Source: Cytospora piceicola
Lineage: Eukaryota > Ascomycota > Sordariomycetes > Diaporthales > Cytosporaceae
Length of the DNA stretch: 64,000 nucleotides
Assembly: GCA_023375675.1 (NCBI GenBank)
Contig: JALQBC010000026.1
Coordinates: 372,001-436,000, forward strand
Direction of reading: 5' to 3'
In this document: positions 43,051 to 58,240 of the stretch, piece by piece
How the letters are laid out: the number at the start of each line of letters is the position of its first letter
Position numbering within the stretch: the stretch's first letter is position 1
Position numbers and translations under genes: made by a program
The notes under the pieces: model-generated
Told to the model about the DNA's origin: nothing
The model's database searches: none
What the model saw: only the letters and a program-made list of their open reading frames with translations

Positions 43051-46000
43051 TTTAACTACTAACCTCGACCTTAACTACGATACTTCGTATACCCGGGAAT
43101 ATAATAACTAAAAGCTATAACTAATCGTTACCTAAAGGTTAGTTATAAAAGGCCTGGGATAAAAGAAAAGGCTATTCGATTAAATTCTGAAAGTAATAAA
43201 AGCGATAAAGGCGATAAAATAGTTATAATAGTTATAATCGTTTATATCTTAACGTTTAAATTTATATATCTAATTTAAATATTCTTACTTTTATTTCTTT
43301 ATATTACCTTATACCTTTAAAACTATTTACTATTGTCGGTATAGTTAGCTTTAAAACTATTATTACTATCGTTACTATCGTTATTCTTAATACCGTTACT
43401 TTTTATACCGTTACCTTTAGTACTATTATCTTTAAGACTATCTTTACCTTTATTTATAATATCGTCTAACGCTACCGCCTATACTAATAGCGATATACTA
43501 CTTAATCTCGGCTAAAAGGCGGTTAGCTATAATAATCGTCGACGTATTATAGGATTCTTTACCTTCGGGGACTAACGCTTTAAAAACCTTTTTAAAAAGT
43601 AACTATTGTTAAAATTCTAACGTTTTAAAGTCGACTTTAAATTCGAAATCGGCTATTATCTAATAGCAACACCTTTAATAACGATACCTTTAGTAGCGAT
43701 ACCTTTAGCAGCGATACCTTTAATAATAACACTTACCTTACCTTTTCCGGACGTCTTCCCTTTCTTAAAAGCCTTACCTTAAGGTAATAACTGTAAAGTC
43801 TAACTATCGCTTCCGGTAAAAGGTTAACTTTTTCTTTTAAAATATACTTATATTTTAACGTAAGCGATCGAAAAGTTATCGTCGATTAGCTTAAAAGTAT
43901 CTCGGTTTATATAGCAGCTGCTTATTAAGTAATATTTTCGAAGGTCTTTTAGCTATTAAAAACTACTAAGGTATTTAAGATATATATATTCCTTTAGATC
44001 GGTAGGAATACCGTTATTATTCGAAAGGATATTTTAAAGCTTTTTAAAAAGGTTTTTAACCTTCTTTATAAAGTTTAACGGCTCGATTTTAAGTATTAAA
44101 TAGTATTTTACAGTATATTTCTTTAACTAGTAAAAGATATTCGTTTTAAAGTCGTAAAGCTAATAATAATACTTTTATAACAATAGGATAAAGGTAGGAT
44201 TACAGAATTTATATTTTATAGTATTAAGATATTAATTATAATTACTTAGTTTCTAAAAGTTATATTTATAAGCTTAATACGTATAAGTTTTTTTTTTTTA
44301 TTTATCGCTTTAGCCTCTTTTTTATAAACCGCGATCTTATATAGCCTTATATCTAATCTACGAATCTTAAAGTGTTTATAATAAAAAAGGCTTTTAAACG
44401 GCTTTTTACGTTTAGATAGCAGCCTTATTAATAATATCTATCTTACCTTTAAAATAAAAGTTAAAGTAAAAGACAACCTTTTTATAGGTTTCCGAGTTTT
44501 TATATTTTTACTAATTATACTTTCTGTTAGTCTTAATATAACAGACCGAGTATTAAAACGTTTTCGATAGCTTTTAGTTAGGTTTATTACAGTCGTTTAT
44601 ATATTATTAGTAGAATTTAAAGGATTAATACTTACTAAGATTACTCTTTATACTTATCTAATAAAAGCCGTATTTATAAACTATCGTCGGATATAATCGC
44701 TTTTTTAAAAGTATATAACTTTAACGGTATTAATCGAGGTAATTTTTTATATTAAATCTCTTTTACTTCCCGGTATAGTCGATATAGTTATAATAAAGGT
44801 ATCTCCGGAAAAACTTATAAGCTTAATCGAAAACCCCTTCTATATCGAGATAAAAGTTAATATTCCGATAAGTTTTTAAAGCTTTTTAGTTTAAGAATAA
44901 CCTTTAGTAATTATTATATCTATACCTTTACTCGCTATAAAAGCGGTTAAAGTAGTATTAAAGTTAACCGGCGTCGAGGTTATCGGTATTATAATTAAAG
45001 TACCGGAAAGAAAGAAGCTAGTCTTAACTATCTATAAGTTAGGTATATAGAAGGTCCGGCAGGTTAAAGTTTAAAAACAATAAATCGAAAGCTTTTATTT
45101 TTAAACGTTCTTTTAAAGCTTATCGCTTTCTGTTAAGTTTAAGGTCGAGCTTTTAAAATAAACTACTTATCGGGATTTATAATAAATAAGTAAACTAAAC
45201 TAACTAAAATAAAGGATTATAAAAGCCTATAACCTTATTAGTAATATTACTATCTTAAAAAACTTTATAAAACTTATTTTAAAAGCTTTTTACTAAATTA
45301 AATAGGTTCGGGTATATAATAAGTCTAACTACTAGTAATAAGGAACTTTAGTACTTTAAAAATATTATCGAGTTTAAAGGTCTTTATATAGTAGTAACGT
45401 ACCGGAAAAGGCTATTTTCGAATAAAATAATCGGAAAGCTTTAACGGTTTATAATCGACTACTAAACCTTAAGTATAAAATTTAATAAGTAGCGGTTTTT
45501 ATTTAGCCGTTAGTTATTAACTTTTTAAACGGCTTAAACGACTTATTATAAAATATTGTAAATAATTTAAAAAAGAAATCGCTTTTAATAAATACCTAGT
45601 TTAGGCTTATAAAGGTTATAATATATTATAGCTTTATTATAATACGTATAGAAAAGTAAAGATACTAATATAGTATATAAAATACCGATTATATAGCTAA
45701 AAGAGCGTAACTAGCTATAGTAAAAAACGTAAAAAGGACAGATATATATATCGTTAAAAAGTATATAAGTTTTAAATTCCGATTCGCTAAAGCTATAGCT
45801 TTTAAAAATAGCTAGGTAGCTCTGTTAAATCCGGGATACTTCTTAAATTAATACGTTGTTAAGAGATCTTATATTTTCGATTCGGAGGCTAAGAAAAAGG
45901 CTATTATTTCGTTTAGCTTTTATAAGCTTTTCTTTTAAAATCTGTATCTTTCTTTTAGTAAAGACGGTTTTAAGAACTATCTTTAAGTTTTTATTCGTTA

Positions 46001-46668
46001 TATCGGCTTATTACTTTAGCCGAGCTTAATAGCTCCGGTTATAAAGCTTTAATAAACGTCGAGCTATTATAAGGTTTTTTACGGCAACGGTAAGCTATTA
46101 GAGAATAAGAAGGCGTTAATTTTAAGGCGTTTCGAAATTTTATAAGACCTTTTACTAATAAGCGGCGACTATAAAGTTTAAAATAAATATATCCGGGCCC
46201 TTTACTTAGTTAAAAAAGTTTATAATAACTACTAAATTAGCTTTTATATAGTAGTATAAGGCCTTTTAACGAAAAGCGAAAGGTATAAAAGCCTTTAAGA
46301 ATATTATAAATAAAGATATAGGAAAGAGAACGTTTTAACCGGTTAAAAAGTTAAAAGCTTATAGCTTTAAAATTTCGGTTTCGTTAACCTTCGATAAAGT
46401 AATATTAGCTAAAGGGATTTTATAAAAGTTTCGCTAAAAGCTATTTATAACGTTTTTAATACGTTTATTATACTATATTTAAAAAAGGCCGGGTATAAAT
46501 ACTTTGTTTTTTCGAAAATAAAACAGAAATATATAGTCTTTTAATTTAAACGTAAAAATATCCTTAAAAGCAACTAAGAATACTTTATCGCTAGCCTTTT
46601 AGTTAAAGACTATTTAAGCGATAATTATATATTTATCTTTAATAATGTAAGGTTAAAATAAACCCTTA

Positions 46669-46900
46669 GGTATTATATAAGACTAGTCGGTTAGTTAGTT
46701 CTTTCTTTTAAAGGTTAGCTTTAGCTAAGATTATTAGTATTAATCTGTCGAGATAAAAAATAAAATACTTTCTAACTTACTATCGATAGCTTAGTTAATA
46801 ACTAGCTAGGTATTATATAAGGTTAGTCGGCTATTAGGTAGTCTCTTCGGGAGGTTAGCTATAAAGCAGATAGAATTAGTATCGAGACGAAGTAAGTGTT
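46669..46900. repeat. Imperfect tandem repeat, ~140-bp period
   Basis: TAGGTATTATATAAG followed by a TAGTCGG context occurs at about 46,669 and again at about 46,809, with related sequence after each. It is noncoding and lies in the RIP block. Confidence 0.6.
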
Positions 46901-47300
46901 CGATAAAGGTTATAAGTTACTATAGATAATATACTAGATAATATATAGCCGAACGTTTAGTTAATTATTAATATCTGCTAACGCGTTAGCTTTAAAGCTA
47001 GCTTAAGAGGTAGTTTATCACGTTTACTTATAATAGTAGTAGTTTAAGGTCGGAATATCTAATAAGAGTCTAAATATCTAATACTGTTAAAGTAATATAT
47101 ATATAGTATATATTACGAGAAGTATAAGGAAGTAAGTAAGGTTATAAGAAGTTAGATAAAGGAGGTAAAGTTATAAGAAGTATAAAGTATAAAAGAGGTA
47201 ATTACGTAAGGTATAAAGTTTAAGTATATAAGGCGCCTGTCTAAAAAAGCCTTTATTAAAGGATAGTAGGTACCGGAATAGAGCCGAGTTACCGAAATAC

Positions 47301-47578
47301 GTTTAAAAACTATAATTAGCCTTTTTAGTATATAATTCGTATATAATTCGAAATAGCCTGCTAGCTGTATAATAGTTCTCTTAAACGAATAAAGAGCTTA
47401 AGACTTATAATATAAAACAGTACGAGGTAATAAGATAGCGTTTAAAAACTACGATTAGCCTTTTTAATACGTGATTCGTACGTAATTCGAAACAGCCTGC
47501 TAGCTATATAGTAGTTCTCTTAAACGGATAAAGAGCTTAAGACTTATAATATAAAATAGTACGAGGCAATAAGATAAC
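47301..47578. repeat. Two-copy 139-bp tandem repeat differing only by transitions
   Basis: Copies at 47301-47439 and 47440-47578. I count about 15 differences, all transitions, as expected from independent RIP of a duplicated segment. Confidence 0.85.
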
Positions 47579-49844
47579 ATTTAGAAAGCCGTACCTAATA
47601 AAGGTGTTTAAGAAAGCTATTTAGCAGTCTGTTATTACTACGTATCGAAATAAACGGTTTATAGTTAATAATCAAGGTCTTTTATCTTTAAGCCTACTAC
47701 TTTCGACAGACACGACTATAACCTTTAAAGACTAAAAGCCGACTTTATCGAGATTTATTCTCGTATAAGAGACGGCTAAAAGGATAATACCGTCGACTAA
47801 GTATAACCTTTACCGCCTTACTAATTAATAAGGGATTTTAGATAAAGCTAACTATAGCCGTTTAATAGTCTTTTTAGCGTTATAGGAATTTATACTATTA
47901 TAAGACGACCCTTTTATAGAAAAGCTATTACCTTTTATAAACCTGTTAATTAAAAAGATTAAAAACCGTATTTTAAAGTTAGAATATTAAACTAAAAGGG
48001 GTATTATTTCAAGTTATATTATAGTTTATACCTTTTCTCTTATATCTATTTAAGGTTATACTAATATCTTACTAGTTCGAGCTTTAAAAATAAGACCGGC
48101 TTAACGTAATATAGTATATATAGCCTTTTTTTAACAGGCCGAAGAGACTATTCGATATAACGATTCCGGAGCTACGTTAACAGATTATTAAACGACATAT
48201 CCTTTTAAATAAAGGCTAAAAGGTATAATAGTATAAACCACTTCTTATTAATTTACTAATCGCCGATACTTTAGCTTATAAGAACTTACGATATAACGCA
48301 GATATATACCGTATACTACTACTTAAAGTCTTCGATATTATTATTATAAACTACTAGAATATATATATATATATATAACGTAAAAGAATACGGTCGGTAT
48401 CCGATATATTATAAAAGAAGCTTATTAAGTTAATCGTATAAGATTTAAAGGTAAAGTCTTCTCTTTTAATAATTATAAATAAACCCGTCTATAAACTAGT
48501 ATATAAAACAATCTTTTAATATAATAAACCCGACCGGCTATTAGTAAACGATACGATAATTATTCCGCCGAAGCGTAAACTTTTATAAAAAGGGAATTAA
48601 CTACGAAAATAAAGCTACGCCTTTATAGTTATTTTACTAAAGCGGAAGCTTCCTTTAGATAAAGGCTTTTCCGATAAAGTAAAAATATACGTTAACTTAT
48701 ATAAAAGCTAACCCCGAGCTGCTTTAACGGCTATTCCGTTTAAATAAACGCTACTTTAAAAAAGAGATATTATATAGCTATAATAAAAGCTAAAACAGTT
48801 TATTTTTAAATAGCTAACGTAACTAAAAATTATCGATATACCTATTATATTTCTCGTCCCGTATTAAAAGTTACTAGCTAACGATACCTTTATAGATTTC
48901 CTTTACGTTAAAAGACGTATACTTTTTATATACTAAAAGACCGGTATCGAGCCTTTATAGCTTAAAGTAAAGCCGAGAAAAAGTATTTTTTTTTAAACGC
49001 CGAGCTAGCTTTAAAAAGAGCTCGACTAAAAAGGTATTCTATACTTCGTTAATAAAAAGAAAAGTAAAGAGAAGGCGAAACTAATTATATAACTTTTATT
49101 AAACGATAAAGGTATTTTTCTTAATATACTAATATATAATAAAGTCTTGCCTATTTTAAAAGGTATTTTTAAATAAAAGTACCCGAATATATTAGTATAA
49201 GCGTAGTAGAAAGAGATCTTATATATTAGTTTCTTTTATAATAATAAAAAGCCTTTTACTAAACGTATTATTTAGAATATTTTATAAAAAATAAAGAGAT
49301 CGGGTATAAGTATAAGTATAAGACCGATTAAAGAATAATAAAAATAATCGAAAAGCAGAAAGTAAATAAGATTTAACTTACTTTTATTTAATAAACTTAT
49401 AAACTAGTATTATATTACTTATACTTTAATTCGAGTAAGTAAATACCGGTATTAAAAATAAATGTTTACTTTTACGATTAAGTCGGTTTAACTTAATTAT
49501 AAGAATAAAGCTAAAGTTTAAATAAAGTTAGAATAGTAAAGCTAAACGTATCCTTTTAATATATAGCTAGTAGTATATATACCGCTCTTTTTAAATAAGC
49601 GTTAAGTTATAAAGTTATTACTATCTTTATTATACTATACTATATCTTTCTTTTACTACGTTATACCGGATATTATAACGATCGGTCGGGGGTATTATAG
49701 TCGAAGGTATTACGGTCGAAGGTATTACGGTTAAGGCTATCGAAGTACGAGAGGTTAATTAAAGAACAGTAGATAAAAAGGTTATATAAGTTTATTATTT
49801 AAAGTTAAAAATTATTATATAATCGGTTAAATAGATATCGCAGT

Positions 49845-49970
49845 TAAAGAGATCGCGGTTAAAGGGATTACGGTTAAAGAGATTACGGTTAAAGAGATCG
49901 TAGTTAAAGGGATTATAGTTAAAAACATCATAGTTAAAGATATTATAGTTAAAGATATTACTATCGAAAG
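49845..49970. repeat. 15-bp minisatellite, about eight units
   Basis: Units of the type GTTAAAGAGATTACG repeat in register, varying mainly by C/T and G/A changes. A frame-preserving 15-bp unit could descend from a five-residue protein repeat. Confidence 0.75.
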
Positions 49971-51216
49971 CTGTTAAAGCTCGAAATATTAGTTAGGAAA
50001 CGGTAAAGTAAAAGTTATTATTTTAAGTTTTATTAGGTTTCTATACTTTCTAACTACTATAATAATCCTTAAAGAGTTAAAAAAGTATACCTAAATTATA
50101 ATACTTAATCTATCCCGACTTTCGAACTAGTATTTTATAGTATACTAACTACGTTCTTTATAGTATTTCGTACTTTATATATCTTAACCCTTACCTCCGA
50201 AACCGCCTTATCTATAACTTTCGTTTTATAGTTTATTTAAAAGCTTTATAGTTCGGCTTTTACTAAAGCTTTCGAAATCGAATTAATAACCTTTATTAAG
50301 TAACGCTCTTATTCTCTTATTTATATACTATAAGCCTTAATAAACTGTTTATTTTATTCGAAGATATAAGCTCTCTTATTTAACTACTTATCTTTAGCTT
50401 TAATATAACGTTCTTTCTTAAAAAGCCGACGTTTTTAGTTAAAGATATAACACTCTTTTTCGGTTAAGTAATAGCCGAAATCTTAAAACCGCCTTTTTTT
50501 ATTTATAAAGTAAAAAGAAAAATCTTAAAAGTACGTCGTTTTTTTATCGATATCAGATAGCGTAATACTATACTTTATAAAGCTAAACTTAAAATAGTTA
50601 TTTTAAATAATCCGGATAAAGTAAATAAGAATATTAAAAGTATTGTTTAGGTTTTTACGTAAGTACTTATAAAAAGCTTAAGCTTTACCGGTTATACTAT
50701 TTATAACAGCTTCCGGTCGGCTTAATATTAATATTTAAAGTAGTTAAATCTGTTAATTAAAGCTTTATATATAAGTTTTATATTAAATATAAGTATAGAA
50801 AAGGCTATATAATCTCGATAAATTAAAATTAAATACTTATATACTTATAAAGGTATACTAAGCTTAGTCGAACTAAATATTAAATACTTTAAGTTTACTT
50901 ATTATCTTACCTTAATAACTTTAAAATTAAATTATAATACCGAAATAGTAACTATTAACGATACTTAATATTTACTTGTTTTACCTTAACCTTATATAAT
51001 ATATTATTATATAGACTTTTAAAAGGCTTAATAGCTTTATATATATACGACGTTTATAAAATCGATTATAAGGAATACCGTAACTACGAGAGATTACTAC
51101 TATAGTTATTATAACTAGCTAAATTAAAAACACCTCTTTTAACAGATTTAAAGCGAAAGCTAATAGTAGTTTAACTAAATATAGTAAACGTAACTTAAAT
51201 TATATATAGTATATAG

Positions 51217-51540
51217 GTAATTTAAACCTCTCCCGGTAAATCCGAAACGGAGTTTTTAGTTATACGTTAGCCCGATATAGTAAGCGTCGATTAACTATAG
51301 CCTTTTTTCGCAGATCCGGGATAAAGGTAAATAATAATTTAACTTAATATAGTAAACGTAATTTATATAAAATAATAAGTAATTTAAGCCTCTCTCGGTA
51401 AGTTTAAGGCGAAGTTCTTAATTATAAGTTAGCCCGATATAATAAACGTTATTTATATATAGCCTTTCTTTATAAATCTAAGATAAAGGCTAGTAATAGC
51501 TTAACTCGATATAGTAAACGTTATCTAGCTACTTTTAATA
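51217..51540. repeat. Imperfect tandem repeat, ~162-bp period
   Basis: GTAATTTAAACCTCTCCCGG at 51,217 recurs as a diverged copy at 51,379; each is followed by a TTAGCCCGATATA word and related sequence. Confidence 0.65.
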
Positions 51541-54500
51541 TAAGCTAACCTTTACTATTTAATTAAAAGCACTATTCTTAGTTTTAAGTTCTTATCTGTT
51601 AAGATAATTTATCGGATCGGTTTAAAAAGATATTAAAAATATAATATATACTATTTATTTCTTAATAGCTTATTTTTAAGTAATATATACTAATTTATTA
51701 GTCTCTATTATAAAAAAATCGTTTATAATAATATAATTAATTAATATTAAAAAAGCTACTTACTTAATAGATATCGAAACTTACTTTAACTAAATCGAAA
51801 ATAATAGCTACTTTCGTTTTAAGCTAAAAACTAATAAAACTAAAACCGTTATTATTATAGTCGGCGTATTACTTATCGGTTATATTAATAATAACCTTAC
51901 TATCGTTACTTAATCGGAAGACTACGTATTAGCTGTAAAAGGTATAGTAATTATTTAGTATAATAACGATATATTAAAAATATAAGGTCGTTAAGTAATA
52001 AAACCTTTTACGTTTTTAAAAACCGCGCTCTTTTTAAATACGATTAGCTATATCCCTTTTAATATAATCTAATTATCTTATATACTATTAAAACTTACGA
52101 TATAGTTAAATTTTAACGTTTCCGAAATATTACTATATTTCGACTTATTAAAAGCGTAATATATATATTTAAAACCGTATCTATTTATATTAATAAACGT
52201 TAAAAGATATAGTACTTTAAACTTTAAATAAATTATTTTACTTTTATTTTATCTTTTTATTAGTTTTAGCTATAATTCTAAAGTCGGACCTTACTATTAT
52301 TAAGACTTAATTTATACTTTACCGTACTTTATTTTTAATTATATATTCTTACCTTTTTATTTTTAGTTATAGATTAAATATACGCTATTTAAAAACTTAA
52401 CTATATAAAACTAAAAGCTTAGTTTAAATTATAACTATTAAAAGTTATTTATTAACTTAAGTTAATTACCTTTAACTATAATTTACCGTTTTTTATACTA
52501 ACCTTCCTTTCGATACCTATTTTTTAATATATTCTCTTTATAAGGCTATATTAAACCTTTAGTTAAAGCTTACGTTAACTATTAAAATACCTTCGACTTT
52601 ATATTATACTATAAAAAATATATACTTTCGAAGCCCGATATTAACCTAAAAAAATAAACTAAAAAGAAGCTACTACTATACGCTGCTATATATAATATAG
52701 GTATACTGCGGAAGCTTTTTTAGTTAGTATATAAAAAGATAAGAAAAGCTTCGAACTTAAACCTTAAGCTTATATAAACGCTTATAAAAGATAAATATAG
52801 CTTATAGGTAAATATAAAGGCTATAAAGATATAAATTTTCGAAAGTATTATCTGTAAGGTTATTAAACAATTATAGCCGGCAGCCTTTTTTATAATAACG
52901 TCCGCTTTAACGTTACCTGTTTAAGCCTTTAAGAAAGACTATTCCTCTTTTAATATTTTCTTCTCTTTATAATAAAAGCCTAATAATATATTCGATATTA
53001 CTAACCTTAATTTTACCTACCGGGTAATAGTTATACTCGATATATTCTTAACCGCTCCGAAAACGTTAACCTCGAAGCTTACTAACGGTTAAAGCTTTTC
53101 GCCGGTACTAGGTAAGCTTTATAAACTATCGATTTTTCCTTTAAGGTAGCCGATATACTAAAAGTATATAAGCGCAGATATATTTTAATAAGTTTTAAAC
53201 GTAGTAAACGTACCTTCTATTAACTTTACTCCGAACCTCGGCTATAGCCGCTTTATCTTTATTATTTTAAGCTAAGGGGCGGCTATATAAGAGAGCTTTA
53301 TATAGTTTTAAAGACCTCGCGGGTATAATAAAGACCTTAAAACCTTAATATCCTTAGTTTAAGAGAACCCGTTATAAGCTTAGAATTTACTACTCGATTT
53401 TATCGAGGTTATCGATACTAAGTACTTTAATATTACCGCTATCTTAATAAATAAGGGAAATAGCTAAGATAAGGCTATATAGGTCTTTTTTTAAAGTATA
53501 ACAGATATTAATAAGCAGGCCTTTATAATAAAAATATATACTATAAACGCTTAGTAAACTACGTTAAACTAAGTTAACGTTCTTTCGAATATTATTAAAA
53601 ATACAGACCGGGTAAATAAAACGATAAACTAAGTAGTTAATAAAATAAGGCGTTTTAATATAATAATCTTTAACGATAACAGTAAAGAATCCGATAACGT
53701 CGATTATAATAAACTCGCTAAACGTAAAGCCTATTATAATAACGTAATAAAAACGTAATATTAAACTAATAGTTATAGTAAAGTAATAAAGTATTAAGGT
53801 TTATTATATATAATATACTATTTTTACCTAATTTACTTTACTTACGAATTCTAATACTGTTATAACTATAGTCCGAGTATACCTGCTATATATCCTGTTT
53901 ATTAGTTAATTATTAAAGATATAGTAAGTAAATCTATCGCGTTTTTATATTATATCGAAAGTTTACTTAAAAAAGAAATAGTCGAAGTATTAAATTAAAT
54001 TAGATTAATTTAAATTAATTTAACCTAATAAATCTCGTATTTAGGCTAAAAACAGCCTTTAACGTACTTAAGTTATACACCTTTAAATTTATAATTTAGT
54101 CCGACTAAGTTAAAATACTACCAGAATCTACGTTTCTTACTTAAATTTAATAAGTATAATAGTTATTTTATAGTAATTAAACTAATTTATTTAATTACTT
54201 TTATTTTAAGTTATATAATAAAACTATTATATACCTTTTACGATTTTGCTTTATAAGTAAAAGGTATTATAAAGTTAGGTAAATAGCAGTTATATTTACT
54301 ATAAAAACTACCGTTTATATACCGGCCTCGAGAGTTACTTAGCTACTTTATATAGGCTGTATAGCGTTATTATACTTACCGGGCAGGATATATAACAGTA
54401 AATATTACTACTAAATTAAGTAAGCGAAAGATAGAGAGTAATTATTACGATACTTAAAGCTAACTTTATAGTTAACGTTATAGTTAATATTAAGGTTAAA

Positions 54501-57500
54501 GTTAAAAAATATTAAAATTAGTATTTTTATAAGCTGTTAATAGTACTACCTGTTATACTTTATAGCTAAAAGACTATACGTATAAGTTTTAAATAATTAT
54601 TTTCTTATACTTTATATTAAAATATAAACTATATATTTCCGGATAACGTAGCGTTTATATATACTTAGTTCTAAGTACTAGCTTTACTTAACCTGCTAAG
54701 TTATAAGCAGATATACTTTAAAGCTCGATAAAACTAACTAAATAAGGTAAAAAGTTTAAAGACTATCTGTTTTAAAATCCTTTTTAAACTATCGAAAAAA
54801 TATCCTATACTTAATATCTATACCTACCTTTTTAGATCTTAGTCTTTAATATAGTATTACTTAAAACCTAAGCTTAATACCTATTATACCTTTTTCGCCG
54901 TCGGGTTACTCGGTAATAGCCTTAACAACGCTTTTAAATACTACTTTTACGTTACCGTTAAGGCTTAAACCTTAGCGAGCCGGCTTACTTTTAATATATC
55001 GTAATAGTAAAAAAAGAGGTAACCTTAATAAGTAATAACCTTAATAAACAACTTAATCCTAGTATAAAGAAGGCAGATTAGCTATAGTTAGTTAAGTTTC
55101 TTTTAAATTCCTATCGGGTTATAAAACTAGCTAAAATCTATAGCGACGGTAGTATTAAATAAGACCGGTAGCCTATACTCGAAAGAAAAGAACGTATACT
55201 ACTATAGCTACGGCGTTACCGGGCTATTTATAATCCCTTTAGCCTTTTTTAATACTTAAATCTAAAGTAAGATATGTTTAAAGGTTATTAGTACTGTATA
55301 CTACTATACGTGTTAGTATATACTTACTTTATATCGGAAAAAGGTTTTAGCCCGGCTTACTTATAAAAAATAAGACGGTTTATATTTAAAATATATTTAT
55401 AGTATAAGTAGTTTACTTCGACGTAAAAGGAAAACGTAGTTATAATATTTCGTCCGGCTTTAGTTTTTATAGTATAGCTTTTAAGTAATATAGTAAAGGT
55501 TAATATAAAATAAGTTATAATATATATAACTACTGTTATATTTAATAAACGGCTTATACTTAATAAGGTTATTAAGTTAAATACCGTTATATAGCTAAAC
55601 CGAAAACTAAGCCTACGCCTTAAATAATAAAGTAATATAATCCCCTTCTTTATAAAACTTATTACTATTAGTTTAAGACGGTATACCGACGTAATAAACG
55701 ATATTTAGACTTACTACGTATAACGCGATTAGCTTTAAATATATTATTAAGTTAAATTTCTATATTAAAACATCCGGTAATACTATCTTTTACTCGGAGA
55801 TTAAAAGGATATAGGTATTAGTATACTTACCTATTACGTCTTATAAGTTTATTAGCTATATAATATACCGGTATAGCTTATACTTCGCTTTATATATAAG
55901 CTATACGACCTTCTTCTGTTATTCCGAAATTTTATTTAACCTTTTAATATTATAAGCGAGTATAACTTTAAAGTAGTTAAAACAGCAGTTTTAACGTTTC
56001 TTTAAGGTATAAGTTTTAAGCTTTATACCGTACTCCGGTAAAGGGCTTATTTAAGTTATAAGGTTAAAAAAGATACCGACCGGGATTCGCCGATATATCT
56101 TATCGTTTTAAAAGTATAAATACTCCTTTTTAGCCGGTAGTACTTAAATAAAATAAATATAAGGATAAGGTACTATTAAGTTAACGATAATAAAGGTATA
56201 GCCTATAACGTTACTATAGGTTTCCTTTTAATAGTATATATATATATAGCGGTATAGGTTTTATAACCGCGAAAATAGCTTTTTACAGATAGTATCGTTA
56301 AGCTACGCCTTATAGTAGCGATATATAACGCTTTAAGTGTTACCGCCTATAATACTATACTATATATACTACTATTAAGTATACTAACCTTTTATAGGCA
56401 GACTTTTAAGGTTATCGCTGCCGGTTTTATTTATCTTTCGACGTCTTTCGACGTATTTAAAGCTATAATATAAGGCTAAGTAAGAAAATGTTTTTAAATA
56501 TCGAGGCTTAGCAGGTTACCTTTAGTTTCGCCTTTAATTTTTAATAACTTTATCGTGTAAGGAAATACGTTTTATTTACTACTTTCGGGGTATAACTATA
56601 TTAGTAAGTTAGTCTAAAAATAATATAATAGTAATAAACGAACTTTTTTATTTCGGTTCTGAGCTAATAAATATAACTGTTTTATAGAAAAGCGAACGAT
56701 AATATATAAGAATACCTTATCTATAAACTTAACTTTAATTCTTAAGTCCTTTACGTTATAAAATATATACCTCTTTTACCGTTTCCGACGTATAAAACAC
56801 AGTATATTAAATATACTAGTATATCGAGCTAAGAATAATACGTTAGTTATAAATAACCTTTTAGTTTCGGTCTTTAGCTAATAAACGTAAATGTTTTAAG
56901 AAAACGAGCTATAATTAAGAATATTATATAGCTAAACAGGAAAAAGCTCTTCTCGCTTATCTTTTTCCTTTTAACTTAAATAAAGGCTTAATAACGTAAA
57001 CTAAACGATTTAGTTAATATAAAGTATAAAGAAAAAGGAGATAAATAAATACTTTAAAGTAGCTTTACTTATATAGTCCGACTTTAACTACAGCCTTTTC
57101 GAAATCCTCGACTTCCTTATCCTCCTCGGTATTCTTTTAAACCTTACCGGCTAACCTATATATACTATCCTTACGTTCCGACCTTTATATAATAGCCCGG
57201 CCGGAAGTAAAAGCTTTAAAAATATAAAGCACGTTCTCTATTTAACGTTAAAAAATAACTTTTAAGTTATAGTTAAATATATTTATAATATCCGAAAGGC
57301 TTAATAACTCTTTACAGTTTATATAACGTAAAAGCGTATAAACTATCCGTTAATAGTTTTTAGCCTACTTTTTAAGTAGGTAAATAAAGACTAAGTTATT
57401 AACGATACCGATCTATAAGGTAAAGAGACCGGTAATATAGTTTAAGCCTGTATTCGCTATACTATTAGTAACGTATATATAATAAAACTTATAAATATTA

Positions 57501-58240
57501 TTTTCGTTGCTTATTAGCTTTTATCGGAAAGGGTTATTAGGCTTAATACTATACTAATCGAAAACGTTACTAATAACTAATTTTATTTTATTATTCGATA
57601 AAGTAGTATAGTCTTCGTCCTTTTATAATATCTTATAATATAGAAGAGTATAAAATACCTCGGTTTTAAAGTATAAAGGCTTAATTTAGTATTATAAACT
57701 ATTTTCGAAGTTATAAAAGGAGTTTATAGCCGATATTATCGATAAGCTAATAAAGTTAAAGTAAATAATTCGGTATCGGTTTATAGCAGAAATAAAAAGC
57801 TTAAGTAAAATAAAAGGCGTTAAAAGCGATAAAATTATAAAAACAGATAAACTATACGATAAATAAATATTTATATATTTTATCGACCTTTAAGTTTTTA
57901 ATATACTTTCTTACTTACTTATAGTAATATTATAACTTTCGTTTATTTTCTGTTTAAGTTTCTGCTATAGACTAATATAAAAGCACCTATAAGTAACTAT
58001 TAGTAAAAGTAGCTATATTTAAGTATATACTAATTATATGTTCCTAATCGCTTTAACTATATTATAATCGTTTAATAATAAAGTATATAAGTAGCTAGCC
58101 TAATACTTTAATACTAAGTACTTATAAATACCTTTTACCCTTTATTTATTTTATATATATACCTGTTCTTCCTATAAGTCTTAGCCTAAAATCTTTACGT
58201 CGTTTTATATTATATTTAATAACTATTAAAACTTATCGGT

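Noticed and set aside
49845..49970. CRISPR-like array
   Set aside because: Contiguous 15-bp units without spacers, in a eukaryotic RIP block.
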